A stretch of 64,000 nt of DNA from Myxococcales bacterium. Lineage in GTDB: Bacteria; Myxococcota_A; Polyangia; Haliangiales; Haliangiaceae. The notes beneath the pieces were generated by a model. It had not been told where the DNA came from and made no database searches. It saw only the letters and a list, made by a program, of their open reading frames with translations. How positions within the stretch are numbered: position 1 is the stretch's first letter; each line of letters opens with the position of its first letter. The DNA lies in contig JADJJK010000075.1 of the NCBI GenBank assembly GCA_016706545.1, positions 1 through 64,000 of the forward strand, written 5' to 3'. Made by a program: the position numbers and the translations under genes. Shown one piece after another: positions 33,695 through 44,140 of the stretch.

Positions 33695-36166
33695 TCACTG
33701 CGGACACACGTCGTGGCTGCCGCCGGAGGCCGCGTCGCTGGGGATGGCCAGCTCGGTGGCGGCGGCGTCCAAGGTCAGCAGATACGAGATCAGATCACCG
33801 AGCTTGCCAGGCTGCGCCAGGACGAGCGGGAAGTTGGCCGCGCCAGCCGCGGTGTGAAACTCCCACGACGGGTTGGTGAACAGATCCTCGAGCGTCGGCG
33901 ACAACCCGTGGTGCAGATACGGCGCGCCCAGCGACAGGCCGTAGAGCGACGGCACGTTGTACCCCGCGCGGCCTTGTGCGCGCACCAGCGCGCCAGCGGC
34001 CGGGCGCAGCTCCAGCGCGTTGGTGACCGCGGCATTTCGGCGGTCGCCAAAAGTGCCCACGTTGCGCTGCGAGCACGCGGCCTGCGGCACGCCCAGCGGC
34101 GCGGCCTCGGCGGCGCCGGTGTCGTCTGCGGCGATCGCCGGCTGCACCGAGATCTGGGTGCGGGGCGCGCCGGCGTTGCCGTAGAACGTGGTCGGCGAGA
34201 AGAAGGCCGGCGGCGTGAACGCGGTCTGCGCCAGGAGCGCGTTGGTCGCCGCGGCGGGCTGGTAGAAGCGCCGGGAGATGGTGAAGCCGGCGCCGCCGTG
34301 GCACTTGGCGCAGCCGCCGTCGACAAACAGCGCCGCGCCGCGCGCCACCGCCGCGCTGTCAGGGCTGCGCACCGCCCGCGGCGGCCGGATGGTCTTGACG
34401 AACTCGTCGATGTCGTCCCAGTCCTTGTGGCCGCACAGCGCCACGCCCGGGTTGTCCGCCAGCTCCTTGAGCGGCTTGCCCAGCTCGGCGATCGCGACCC
34501 CGTTGTCGGTCAGCGCCACCGGCAGCTCGGCGTCGAGCTTGTTGCAGTCCGACCGCGTCGGCGCGGTGGTGATGACGCCGAGCCCGCCGGAGACGCCGCG
34601 CACGTTGCGCTCGAAGTCATGGTGCTCGTCGTTGATGCCGCTCCAGTTCATCATCCGCTGCTTCTGCGCGCCGGGGCCGTGCGAGAAGGTGCCGTCCTGC
34701 GAGGTGGTCTGACGCGGACCGGTGCCAAACACCCACGTGATGTTGTCGGAGTATCCGTCCGGGTGGCACGAGCCGCACGACGACCAGCCCTCGCCGCCCT
34801 TGGCGCCGTTCTGCCCGGCGCTGGACCAGCGGCCGCGGCCGGTGAAGTAGAAGCGCAGGCCGCGCAGCCGCGCCAGCTCGTCGGGCGTGCCCGGCAGCTC
34901 CGCGGACAAGACGGTGGCGGCCAGCGCCTGCGCGCCCAGATCCACCACGCCGAGCCGCCGCGTGACGCCGCAGTTGACGTAGGCGCGCGACGCCTTGGCG
35001 TCCACCACCAGGCCGGTGGGGAGCTGGCACTTGCCGATCGCGTCGTTGCCGGCCAGATCGATCAGCTTGTTCTGCGTCGAGCCGATGGTCACGGTGTCGC
35101 CCCAGGTCACCCGCACCATCAGGTCCGCGCCCTTGCCGATGACGTACGACACGTTGCTGCCGGGCACGAAGTCGATGTCGGCTAGATCTCCCGGCACGAA
35201 GCGCGGGCTGCTCGGCGACGGCGACGGGATCGCGTCGAAGATCTTGCGCGCCAGGTTGGTGGTGCCGGCGGCGCCGCGCACCTCCTGGCCGGTGGCCAGG
35301 TCGGCGGCGTACACCACCGGGAACACGTTGTTGTCAAAGCGCGGCGGCCCCTCGGGAGACGCCGAGACCGAGGTCACGAAGATGCGCCCGCCGGCGGTGG
35401 CCAGCGCGGCGAGCTGGTTTGGCGCGGTCGTCACCGTCGGCGCGCCGGCCACGCCGCCCCGCGCGAAGCCGCTGTCCATCGGCGCCAAGGTGATGTCGCC
35501 GCGGTCCGCCAGGTCGACCACCGCGAAGCGCCGCACCCGCCCGGTGCGGCCGTCGTCCTTGGCCTCGCGGCCGGGCACCGGCACGCCGTAGAACTGCGGC
35601 ACCACCAGGAGCTCGTCGGCGTCATCGGCGTCGTTGTCGTTGGTCACCAGCAGCGCGCGCGGCCGGTCCACCGGCACCGAGCCCAGGAGCTGCATGGTGG
35701 CGGTGTCGAGCACGCTGACCCGGCCCTGCGCCAGCTCCGCCACGAACAGCCGCGCGCCGGTGGGGGACAGCGCCAGCGCCACCGGCTCCGCGCCGACGTC
35801 CACCGAGACGTCCAGCCTGGGTGTGCCGGCCAGCTCGACGATGCGGCTGACCGTGGCCGCGCCGCGGTTGGCCACGTACGCGGTCTTGCCGTCCGGAGCG
35901 ATCACCACGCTCGCCGGCTCGTCGCCGGTGGACACCTTGGCGCGCCGGCTGTTGTCGGCGGTGGAGAACAGCGACAGCGAGTCGTCGCTGGGGTTGACCA
36001 TGGCCACCGTGCCGCCGTCTTCGCTGAGCGCGATGCTGCTCGAGCGAGACGGCCGGGTCGCCACCACCGGGGGCTCGACCGGGGTGCCGCCGTCCTCGGA
36101 TTGTCCGCACGCGACCACGGTCAGGGTGGAGAGGGTCAGCAGGGAAGTCTTCAGCGTTCCATTCAT
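33695..36166 (-). CDS. Beta-propeller / di-haem cytochrome c lipoprotein
   Basis: An 823-residue exported lipoprotein (lipobox LTVVAC at about residue 15-20). The first part (about 40-420) consists of YVTN-type beta-propeller repeats (VVIAPDGKTAYVANRGAATV, LALSPTGARLFVAEL). The C-terminal part resembles the MauG/di-haem cytochrome c peroxidase superfamily, with two haem c-binding motifs: CGSCHPDG and CAKCHGGAG, and the typical YNVPSLYGLSLGAPYLHHG. It likely carries out a redox reaction at the cell surface; partners and substrate are unknown. It is divergent from a LysR gene across 118 bases with an inverted repeat, so that regulator probably controls it. Confidence 0.85.
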   Translation of the reverse strand: MNGTLKTSLLTLSTLTVVACGQSEDGGTPVEPPVVATRPSRSSSIALSEDGGTVAMVNPSDDSLSLFSTADNSRRAKVSTGDEPASVVIAPDGKTAYVANRGAATVSRIVELAGTPRLDVSVDVGAEPVALALSPTGARLFVAELAQGRVSVLDTATMQLLGSVPVDRPRALLVTNDNDADDADELLVVPQFYGVPVPGREAKDDGRTGRVRRFAVVDLADRGDITLAPMDSGFARGGVAGAPTVTTAPNQLAALATAGGRIFVTSVSASPEGPPRFDNNVFPVVYAADLATGQEVRGAAGTTNLARKIFDAIPSPSPSSPRFVPGDLADIDFVPGSNVSYVIGKGADLMVRVTWGDTVTIGSTQNKLIDLAGNDAIGKCQLPTGLVVDAKASRAYVNCGVTRRLGVVDLGAQALAATVLSAELPGTPDELARLRGLRFYFTGRGRWSSAGQNGAKGGEGWSSCGSCHPDGYSDNITWVFGTGPRQTTSQDGTFSHGPGAQKQRMMNWSGINDEHHDFERNVRGVSGGLGVITTAPTRSDCNKLDAELPVALTDNGVAIAELGKPLKELADNPGVALCGHKDWDDIDEFVKTIRPPRAVRSPDSAAVARGAALFVDGGCAKCHGGAGFTISRRFYQPAAATNALLAQTAFTPPAFFSPTTFYGNAGAPRTQISVQPAIAADDTGAAEAAPLGVPQAACSQRNVGTFGDRRNAAVTNALELRPAAGALVRAQGRAGYNVPSLYGLSLGAPYLHHGLSPTLEDLFTNPSWEFHTAAGAANFPLVLAQPGKLGDLISYLLTLDAAATELAIPSDAASGGSHDVCPQ

Positions 36167-36251
36167 AAGGGCTCCTCACGTTCTTGGCACCACGCGGCGC
36201 CTGTCCCAAGGAGGCGCCCGCTGCTCGACGGCCGCGCCGCCTTATCGCGGC

Positions 36252-36268
36252 CATAAATCTGGCTTATG
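36252..36268. promoter_or_regulatory. Inverted repeat CATAA-N7-TTATG, candidate LysR box
   Basis: A perfect inverted repeat of the LysR type (dyad with an AT-rich half site) lies 16 bases before the LysR start and about 85 bases from the divergent cytochrome start. It contains the T-N11-A pattern of LysR binding sites. A second dyad, GATG-N5-CATC (36,268-36,280), follows it directly. Confidence 0.5.
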
Positions 36269-36284
36269 ATGTGACGCATCTGTC

Positions 36285-37196
36285 ATGGATCTACGACTCC
36301 TTCGCTACTTCCAGGCGGTCGCCGCCGCCGGCCGCATCACCGCCGCGGCGCGCGACCTGGGCATCACCCAGCCGGCGCTCTCCATCGCGCTGGCCAAGCT
36401 CGAGACCCAGCTTGGCGTGGTGCTCTTTGACCGAGATCACCGCGGCGTCCACCTCACCGAGTCCGGCCGAAGGTTGCTGGAGGTGGTGACGCAAGCGATG
36501 GCGCTCCTGGAAGAGGGGCGGCAGCAGCTCACCGGGCTGGAGAACGAGCCGGTGGGCCGCTTTGTCCTTGGCTGCCCGTCCGCCCTCGGCTGCTATCTCC
36601 TGCCAGGGCTCCTGCCGGGGCTCCTGGAGTCGTTCCCGCGCGTGGAGCTGGTGGTCCGCGCCGCGCCGTCCACCCAGATCGAAGAGCAGGTGGCGGCGCG
36701 CGCGATGCACTTTGGGCTCTGCACGCACCCGCCGCAGAGCGCGGACTTGATCATGCTGGAGCTCTTCCGCGACGAGGTCTGCGTGGTCGGCGCCAGCACG
36801 CCCGCCGCCGCGCGCACGCCACGGCCGTGGGGCGAGGTCAGCGCGCAGCTCCGGCGCAGCACGCTGCTCTACTCCAGCATCATGCCGCAGGCCCTCAAGA
36901 TCATCGAGGAGCTGTCCGCGCTCAACCTGGCGCCAGCGCGCAAGCTCGACTGCGGCGATGTCCACATGGTGGCCGAGGCGGCGCTCGGGGGCCTTGGCCT
37001 GGCGATCCTGCCTCGTCGCGTCGCCGCACATCGCCACCCCACCGGCCTGTCGCCGCTGCATCCGCGCCTGCCCACCGTCGCCGATACCATCCGGCTCATC
37101 TATCGCTCGGACATGCACCGCACCCGCGCCGCGGAGCTGTTGTCCGATGCCCTCGTCACCCGCGCGCGCGCGCTCGGCAAGGCAGCCCCCACTTGA
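36285..37196 (+). CDS. LysR-family transcriptional regulator
   Basis: A 303-residue DNA-binding regulator. The winged helix-turn-helix covers residues 1-60 (LRLLRYFQAVAAAGRITAAA, LGITQPALSIALAKLETQLG, LFDRDHRGVHLTESGR), followed by a periplasmic-binding-like effector domain (about 88-290). These proteins usually control a divergently transcribed gene and their own expression, which points to the cytochrome/beta-propeller gene. The inducer is unknown. Confidence 0.9.
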   Translation: MDLRLLRYFQAVAAAGRITAAARDLGITQPALSIALAKLETQLGVVLFDRDHRGVHLTESGRRLLEVVTQAMALLEEGRQQLTGLENEPVGRFVLGCPSALGCYLLPGLLPGLLESFPRVELVVRAAPSTQIEEQVAARAMHFGLCTHPPQSADLIMLELFRDEVCVVGASTPAAARTPRPWGEVSAQLRRSTLLYSSIMPQALKIIEELSALNLAPARKLDCGDVHMVAEAALGGLGLAILPRRVAAHRHPTGLSPLHPRLPTVADTIRLIYRSDMHRTRAAELLSDALVTRARALGKAAPT

Positions 37197-37386
37197 CAGT
37201 CGATCTCGGCGAGCAATGAGCTCGAGGCGGCGCTCGCAGCGCTGGAGATCCCCCGATCGCCTGGCCAAGAAGACGGCGCCTGGGCCCAAGGCGCGGCGCC
37301 TGACGTGGCGGCCGGTTGACCACCCCTGCCCAAGGCGCGGCCACGTGTCGCCACGCGCGGCTCCAAACCGTGGCTATAGTGGCAGC

Positions 37387-37797
37387 ATGAAGCCCCGAGA
37401 TCTGTCCGTCGCCGACCTCATGACCACGGCCCTCATCACCGTGAAACCAGCAGACGCGATCTCCCAGGCTCATGAAGAGATGGAGTTTGGCGTGATCCGT
37501 CACCTGCCGGTGGTGGACGACCGCGGGCACCTGGTGGGCGTGCTGTCAGAGCGCGATGTCTCGCGGGCCCTGGCCAGCGGGCGCGCCCACACCGTCGAGG
37601 ACATCATGGTCCGGGACATGGTGACCACCCGGCCCGAGACCGCGGCTCACGTCGCGGCGCGCACCCTGGTGGACCGACAGATCGGCTCGCTCCTGGTGGT
37701 GGACGCCGCCGGCAAGCTGGTGGGAGTGGTCACCCAGACCGACTACGTGGAGCTGGCGCGCCGCGCGCTCCTGGGGCTGCCGCTCGAGCGCGAGTGA
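37387..37797 (+). CDS. Two-CBS-domain protein
   Basis: A 136-residue cytoplasmic protein made of a CBS pair (MTTALITVKPADAISQAHEE, IRHLPVVDDRGHLVGVLSER, then IMVRDMVTTRPETAAH and IGSLLVVDAAGKLVGVVTQT). CBS pairs bind adenosine nucleotides and regulate partner proteins. It is a stand-alone gene, so the partner is not evident. I chose the ATG at 37,387 because the family alignment begins there. A terminator-like hairpin follows 82 bases after the stop. Confidence 0.88.
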   Translation: MKPRDLSVADLMTTALITVKPADAISQAHEEMEFGVIRHLPVVDDRGHLVGVLSERDVSRALASGRAHTVEDIMVRDMVTTRPETAAHVAARTLVDRQIGSLLVVDAAGKLVGVVTQTDYVELARRALLGLPLERE

Positions 37798-37878
37798 CGC
37801 GCTCGCGCTCGAGCGCGAGTGACGAGCCAGCGCGACGAGCCAGCGCGACGCGACGTCCCCGCCGGCAAGACGACCTCA

Positions 37879-37907
37879 GGGCGTCGTCCGATCCCCGGAC
37901 GACGCCC
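37879..37907. terminator. Strong GC hairpin between convergent genes
   Basis: A perfect 12-bp stem, GGGCGTCGTCCG (37,879-37,890) pairing with CGGACGACGCCC (37,896-37,907), with a five-base loop. It lies between the CBS gene and the convergent secreted-protein gene, so it could end transcription from both sides. No T tract is seen. Confidence 0.5.
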
Positions 37908-37945
37908 CGACGTCACGCACGTTGTTTTCCGCTTCCAGGCGCTGG

Positions 37946-38551
37946 CTACGGCGCGCCGCGCTCCGGCATCGGCAAGGAGTGCCCTCTGCGCGCCACGTAC
38001 GCCACGGTGACCACCGGCTGCCCGGGCTGCGGCTCGGCGAGCACCCCGGCGAAGAACCCGCCCTCGGAGATCCCGGAGTCGCTGGCGAAGGCGTTGCGCA
38101 CGAAGGTCCCGAACTCGTCGATCCCCTGGTGCGCGGACTCCACTCGGCACATCGAGCTGCGGCACTCCACCCGGCGCATCACCGAGCCGGCGGGCAAGAG
38201 CGGCGGCAAGATGCGCTCCAGCTTGCCCACCGCCTGCTGCGTCCACGCGGAGTCGACGCTCTCGGAGAAGAACCGCTCGCTGATGCGATCGCGCACGTCC
38301 ATCGGCGAAGGCCCTGGCGGCGGCGAACCAGCCGCCGGCTCTGCCAGCGACGGCAGCTCTGCGCGCTCCTGGGCGGGCTGCAGCGTGGCCCCCCACTCGG
38401 TGGCTTGGGCCGAGCGCTGCGCCAGCGCCGGCCGCGCGGCCACCGCAGGGCCGCCGGTCGGCTCGACAGCGTCCGAGGCGGAGGAGACCAGCAGCGCGCA
38501 AGCGACCGCCCCTGGCACAGCGAGGAGGAGAGCAGAGATCCATGGCTTCAT
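37946..38551 (-). CDS. Exported hypothetical protein
   Basis: A 201-residue protein with an N-terminal signal or anchor sequence (MKPWISALLLAVPGAVACAL), a low-complexity Ala/Pro region to about residue 80, and a C-terminal domain with VECRSSMCRVE, a pair of cysteines typical of many uncharacterised myxobacterial exported proteins. The function is unknown. The next gene upstream on the same strand (38,602-39,069) also encodes a small secreted protein, and the two are only 50 bases apart, so they may be cotranscribed. Confidence 0.65.
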   Translation of the reverse strand: MKPWISALLLAVPGAVACALLVSSASDAVEPTGGPAVAARPALAQRSAQATEWGATLQPAQERAELPSLAEPAAGSPPPGPSPMDVRDRISERFFSESVDSAWTQQAVGKLERILPPLLPAGSVMRRVECRSSMCRVESAHQGIDEFGTFVRNAFASDSGISEGGFFAGVLAEPQPGQPVVTVAYVARRGHSLPMPERGAP

Positions 38552-38601
38552 GACGGGCTCCTTGAAAGCAGAGATGGCGAGAGCGCCCTACTTGCTGCGA
38601 C

Positions 38602-39069
38602 TCACCAGATGACGAGGTTCACGCGGCCGGCGGGCTGCACCTGGCACACCACGTAGAGCCCGGTGTCGCCGGGAGCGTAGATGTCCATGTTGATGTCCTG
38701 CGCCGTACCGAACGCCGGCAGGTACTCCCAGCCGCCCGAGTTGGCCCAGTAGTAGCTCAGGCTCTTGTGGGCCGCGATCACGTTGCAGCCGACGTTGTTG
38801 GCTGGCGCTGCGCCAAAGGCGGTGACCCGGGGGTTGAGCCAGTTGTTGAGCGAGTTGTCGTGGGTCAGCGGGATCTCCAGCGTCTTGGTGGTGCTGCAGG
38901 TGTTGGTCATCGAGCTGTGGCTCAGCGTGAAGCACCCCTGATCCGCGAAGTTGACGGCCCGCCCCGACGAGGGCAGCGCGGTGCGCGCGGACGCGAGCTG
39001 GGGCGCGCCAGGGACGGCGAAGGCGAAGGCGGCGGTGGCGGCGAGGAGACGAAGGCTGGACTTGTTCAT
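38602..39069 (-). CDS. Small secreted protein of unknown function
   Basis: A 155-residue protein with a signal peptide (LRLLAATAAFAFAVPGAPQL, then ASA) and a domain with three cysteines (DQGCFTLS, MTNTCSTT, NNVGCNVI) and aromatic-rich strands (SLSYYWANSGGWEYLP, TGLYVVCQVQ with a fourth Cys). It is probably a beta-sandwich protein, but I do not recognise the family. The ATG at 39,069 is preceded by AAGGAA at a suitable distance; the frame is open further upstream but without signal-peptide sense. Confidence 0.62.
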   Translation of the reverse strand: MNKSSLRLLAATAAFAFAVPGAPQLASARTALPSSGRAVNFADQGCFTLSHSSMTNTCSTTKTLEIPLTHDNSLNNWLNPRVTAFGAAPANNVGCNVIAAHKSLSYYWANSGGWEYLPAFGTAQDINMDIYAPGDTGLYVVCQVQPAGRVNLVIW

Positions 39070-39258
39070 GACGATTCCTTTTCCGTGGGATGCAAGCAGC
39101 GCTGCTCCGCAAAGGCAGAGCAGCTTGGGTCCAGGCGCGAACCCCTCGCGCGCTGGTGACCGACGTCGTTTTCCGTCCGGTCTGCAATGCACGACGGTGC
39201 CGAGGCGGAATCTTTCCGTGTGCGCGAACGATTTTCTTCGCGAGCCGCGCGGGCGTCG

Positions 39259-39303
39259 CGCAGTTCGCGCAGTTCGCGCAGTTCGCGCAGTTCGCGCAGT
39301 TCG
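39259..39303. repeat. Five exact 9-bp tandem units
   Basis: CGCAGTTCG is repeated five times without change in the intergenic region between the small secreted protein gene and the copper-binding protein gene. The identity of all units suggests recent slippage. No function is apparent; it lies just downstream of the latter gene's stop. Confidence 0.85.
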
Positions 39304-39332
39304 CGAGACCTGTCGCTCCTGAGCGGTTCGCG

Positions 39333-40022
39333 CTACCGATACTTCGCAGGATCGCGGTAGGTCTCGCCGTACTTGTTGACGTGCGGCGCCGCCTGACCGC
39401 GCGCGATGGTCAGATCGAGCGTGGCGTCCGCGCCGTCTTCGATCTTGATCGGCGCGCTCACCGGCTTGGTGGCGAGGCGCACGTACGCAAACGCTCGCCA
39501 GGAGCCGCTGGGGATCCCCTCGATGCGGTAGCGGCCCGCGCGATCCACGCGCGCGTGGCGCTGGTTGGGCAAGACCAGGATCGTCGCCGCCATCTCGGGG
39601 TGGATGTTGCAGTAGACGTCCACCACGCCTGGCCTTGGAAAGCTCTTCTGCTTGCTCTCTCCCTGCTTGTACGAGCCCAGGTCAAAGGGCCGCGCGCTGG
39701 AAGCGGAGAACACGTTGTGCAAGAACGCATCGCGGTTGGGAAACGAGATCTCTTGCCCGGCGGTCACCGCCACCAGCTCGGGCACGAAGCGCCGCCCGCG
39801 CTGCTCGATGCTGACCGGCGTGCCCGCCGGCTCTTCGGTGAACCCGACGACGTACACGATGGCCTCGCCGGGCGGCACCGGCTTGCCCTCCACGTCGGTC
39901 ACCGTGATCACGCCGGTGAGCGTGCCCGCCGTGGCGGGCACAGAAGCACACACCGCGGCACACATCACGGCGCCTGCTACGGCGCGCATCCCCGCTCGCG
40001 GGCCGGCGCCGGAGAGCCGCAT
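39333..40022 (-). CDS. Cupredoxin-like exported protein
   Basis: A 229-residue protein with a signal peptide (about 1-33, ending PATAG), a beta-sandwich start (LTGVITVTDVEGKPVPPGEA), and a plastocyanin-like copper site: SFPNRDAFLHNVFS (His) and VDVYCNIHPEM (Cys, His, Met). A carboxypeptidase regulatory-like region follows (RAGRYRIEGIPSGSWRAFAY). The protein probably carries a mononuclear copper in the periplasm, with electron transfer or metal handling as possible roles. Its ATG overlaps the stop of the upstream gene (TGATG), which implies coupled translation. Confidence 0.82.
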   Translation of the reverse strand: MRLSGAGPRAGMRAVAGAVMCAAVCASVPATAGTLTGVITVTDVEGKPVPPGEAIVYVVGFTEEPAGTPVSIEQRGRRFVPELVAVTAGQEISFPNRDAFLHNVFSASSARPFDLGSYKQGESKQKSFPRPGVVDVYCNIHPEMAATILVLPNQRHARVDRAGRYRIEGIPSGSWRAFAYVRLATKPVSAPIKIEDGADATLDLTIARGQAAPHVNKYGETYRDPAKYR

Positions 40023-40750
40023 CAGAACGCGATCCCCCAGCGCACGCGCGCCGCGACGTCCACCTTCGACACGCCCACCGGGACGCTCGCGGCCAGCCAG
40101 AACCGGCCAAAGGTCCAGGCCAGGTTGGGCCCCGCCGCCAGCCAGGTGGTGCCCGGCCCCCGAGCGGAGACCGAGGCCACCGCCTCGGCGCCCACGCGAA
40201 GGTCCTCGGTCACCGCCAGGCTCACCCCGGCCGCTGGCCGGACCAAGATCGGATCTTCGCCAGCGTGGAGGAGCTGCCGCGCGCCGAGGTTGAGCTGCGC
40301 GTGCAAGCAACCTCGCTCGTACGACAGCGCCACCTCGGCCTCGACGGTGGCGGCCCGACGCTCGTCCACCTCTCGCTTGATGGCCAGGCGCAAGAGCGGC
40401 ACCAGCGCCGGCGCCTCCACCGGGTCGGAGCTCACGAACCGGTAGCGCGCCTCCGCGCCCCAGCGGGCCAGCGAGGTCACCCCGGGAACCGTCCCGGCGC
40501 GTTGCCAGGAGACCTCCAGCGGCAGCGCCAGCTCGAGCTGGTCCGTCACCCCCACCGTCACCGCCCACCACAGCAGGGTCTCATCGCGTTCCAGCGGCCC
40601 GACGTTGTCGAGGTCCTGCACCCAGGTCTCCAGCTCCACGCCGCGCTCCGGGACCACCTCTGTGCCGTCAAGCCAGCCGTAGTGAGTACGCCCTGCGTGG
40701 GCCGGCGCCGCGAGCAACAGGAGCGCGAGGCCGCAAAGGGTGGGTTTCAC
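40022..40750 (-). CDS. Putative outer-membrane beta-barrel protein
   Basis: A 242-residue exported protein starting at the GTG at 40,750, just before a signal peptide (KPTLCGLALLLLAAPAHAG). The rest alternates hydrophobic and polar residues in long strands (WWAVTVGVTDQLELALPLEV, AGVSLAVTEDLRVGAEAVAS) and ends in Phe (RWGIAF), as outer-membrane barrels do. It is the first gene of a two-gene operon with the cupredoxin-like protein, which suggests a shared envelope function. It is divergent from the ACP gene. Confidence 0.72.
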   Translation of the reverse strand: MKPTLCGLALLLLAAPAHAGRTHYGWLDGTEVVPERGVELETWVQDLDNVGPLERDETLLWWAVTVGVTDQLELALPLEVSWQRAGTVPGVTSLARWGAEARYRFVSSDPVEAPALVPLLRLAIKREVDERRAATVEAEVALSYERGCLHAQLNLGARQLLHAGEDPILVRPAAGVSLAVTEDLRVGAEAVASVSARGPGTTWLAAGPNLAWTFGRFWLAASVPVGVSKVDVAARVRWGIAF

Positions 40751-40925
40751 CGCCGCAGCATAGCAGGTGTTGTCTGGACTCCACTTTGCACAGATCGTCG
40801 GCTTGCCCACATCTCGCGGCAAGGCCCCACCAGCGCGGAGATCGACCGCGGCAGCGGTGCAGCGCGGACCGCAACATCAGGCCGGTCATCTTGATTTCCA
40901 AACAGCGTCGAGGTACCCCGGATCC

Positions 40926-41192
40926 ATGGTCAGGGTCACGGCGGAAGAAGCCCAGCAGGCGATCACCGCCTTCATCGTCGAAAATTTCCTCTTCGGCAAC
41001 GCCAAAGAGGCCCCGGCGCCAGCGGCGTCATTCCTTGAGACTGGCCTGGTGGACTCCACCGGGGTCCTCGAGATCGTGAGCTTCCTGGAGGGCAAGTACG
41101 GCATCTCCGTGGGCGACGATGAGCTGACCCCCCAGAACCTCGACTCGGTGGCCAACCTCGCCGCCTTCGTCGTGCGCAAGAAGGGGGGATAG
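40926..41192 (+). CDS. Acyl carrier protein
   Basis: An 88-residue carrier protein with the phosphopantetheine attachment site in LETGLVDSTGVLEIVSFLE (Ser in the DS pair) and the usual helix IIII region (LTPQNLDSVANLAAFV). It is not next to fatty-acid genes. It is followed after one base by the NadE-like gene and then by an AMP-forming ligase gene, so it most likely carries an acyl or aminoacyl group in a specialised pathway. The ATG at 40,926 fits the domain start. Confidence 0.85.
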   Translation: MVRVTAEEAQQAITAFIVENFLFGNAKEAPAPAASFLETGLVDSTGVLEIVSFLEGKYGISVGDDELTPQNLDSVANLAAFVVRKKGG

Positions 41193-41193
41193 C

Positions 41194-42174
41194 GTGGCCT
41201 TCTCAACCTCCGTGCTGACGATGAACCTGGAAGCCGAGGCCGAGCGAATCTGTGGCGAGATCCGCCGCGTCGTCGGCCAGGTGCTCAAGCGCCGCGGCGT
41301 CATCGTCGCGCTGTCCGGCGGCATCGATTCGAGCTGCGTCGCCGCGCTCTGCACCCGCGCGCTGGGCAAAGACCGCGTCTTTGGCCTGCACATGCCCGAG
41401 CGGGACTCCTCGAGCGAGACGCTGAGCCTGTCCACGTCGATCTCCGACACCTTCGGCTTCGAGTCCACGGTGGAGATCTTGACACCCATCCTCGACGGGC
41501 TGCGCTGCTACGAGCGGCGCGACGACGCCATCCGCGAGGTGTTCCCGGACTTCGACGCCAAGACCTGGAAGTCGAAGATCGTGCTGGGCGGCGTGGGCCA
41601 GGGCTACAATGCGTACTCGGTGGTCGTCGAGACGCCGAGCGGCGAGATCAAGCGCCAGCGCCTGCCGCTCAAGGCGTACCTGCAGGTCGTGGCGGCCACC
41701 AACTTCAAGCAGCGCACGCGCAAGATGCTGGAGTACTTCCACGGCGACCGCCTGCACTACGCGGTGACCGGCACGCCCAACCGCCTGGAGTACGATCAGG
41801 GCTTCTTCGTCAAGGGCGGCGACGGCCTGGCGGACATCAAGCCGATCGCGCACCTCTACAAGACGCAGGTCTACGCGATGGCCGAGCACCTCGGCGTGCC
41901 GCAGGACATCTGCAACCGCGCGCCGACCACGGACACGTACTCGCTGCCGCAGGGCCAGGACGAGTTCTATTTCTCGCTGCCGTACCCGCAGATGGACGCT
42001 TGCCTGTGGGGCAAGAACCACGGCGTGCCGGCGGCGGAGGTCGCCGCCGCGCTGAGCCTCACCACCGAGCAAGTGGAGTGGGTGTACAAGGACATCGATC
42101 AGAAGCGCTCCACCACGCGCTATCTGCATCTGTCGCCGCAGCTTTGCCAAGAGGTCTCGGAGATCACGCATTGA
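41194..42174 (+). CDS. NAD synthase-like ATP pyrophosphatase
   Basis: A 326-residue enzyme of the NadE family: ATP-PPase loop ALSGGIDSSCVA and the NadE-specific segments AVTGTPNRLEYDQGFFVKGG, DIKPIAHLYKTQVYAMAEHL and RAPTTDTYSLPQGQ. NadE adenylates a carboxylate and replaces AMP with an amide nitrogen. There is no glutaminase domain. The setting between an ACP and an acyl ligase suggests amidation of a carboxylate in a biosynthetic or polysaccharide-modifying pathway rather than, or besides, NAD synthesis. The GTG at 41,194 follows the ACP stop by one base; an ATG at 41,221 is another possible start. Confidence 0.82.
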   Translation: MAFSTSVLTMNLEAEAERICGEIRRVVGQVLKRRGVIVALSGGIDSSCVAALCTRALGKDRVFGLHMPERDSSSETLSLSTSISDTFGFESTVEILTPILDGLRCYERRDDAIREVFPDFDAKTWKSKIVLGGVGQGYNAYSVVVETPSGEIKRQRLPLKAYLQVVAATNFKQRTRKMLEYFHGDRLHYAVTGTPNRLEYDQGFFVKGGDGLADIKPIAHLYKTQVYAMAEHLGVPQDICNRAPTTDTYSLPQGQDEFYFSLPYPQMDACLWGKNHGVPAAEVAAALSLTTEQVEWVYKDIDQKRSTTRYLHLSPQLCQEVSEITH

Positions 42175-42176
42175 GC

Positions 42177-43958
<1,782 letters not shown>

Positions 43959-44140
43959 GCGCCTCCCGCGAGCCTCCCGGGACGCTGCGACGCGCGCGGG
44001 GGTTGCCGCGCTATGCAGCCGCGCTGCGCTCGCGCGTTGCCCCTCCGCCGACGAAATCGGCACGCAACCGACACAATCTTGATACGGAGATGCCCCACCG
44101 CGGGGAGGCGCCAGCGCCGCGGCGGGACTACCATGGCCGC

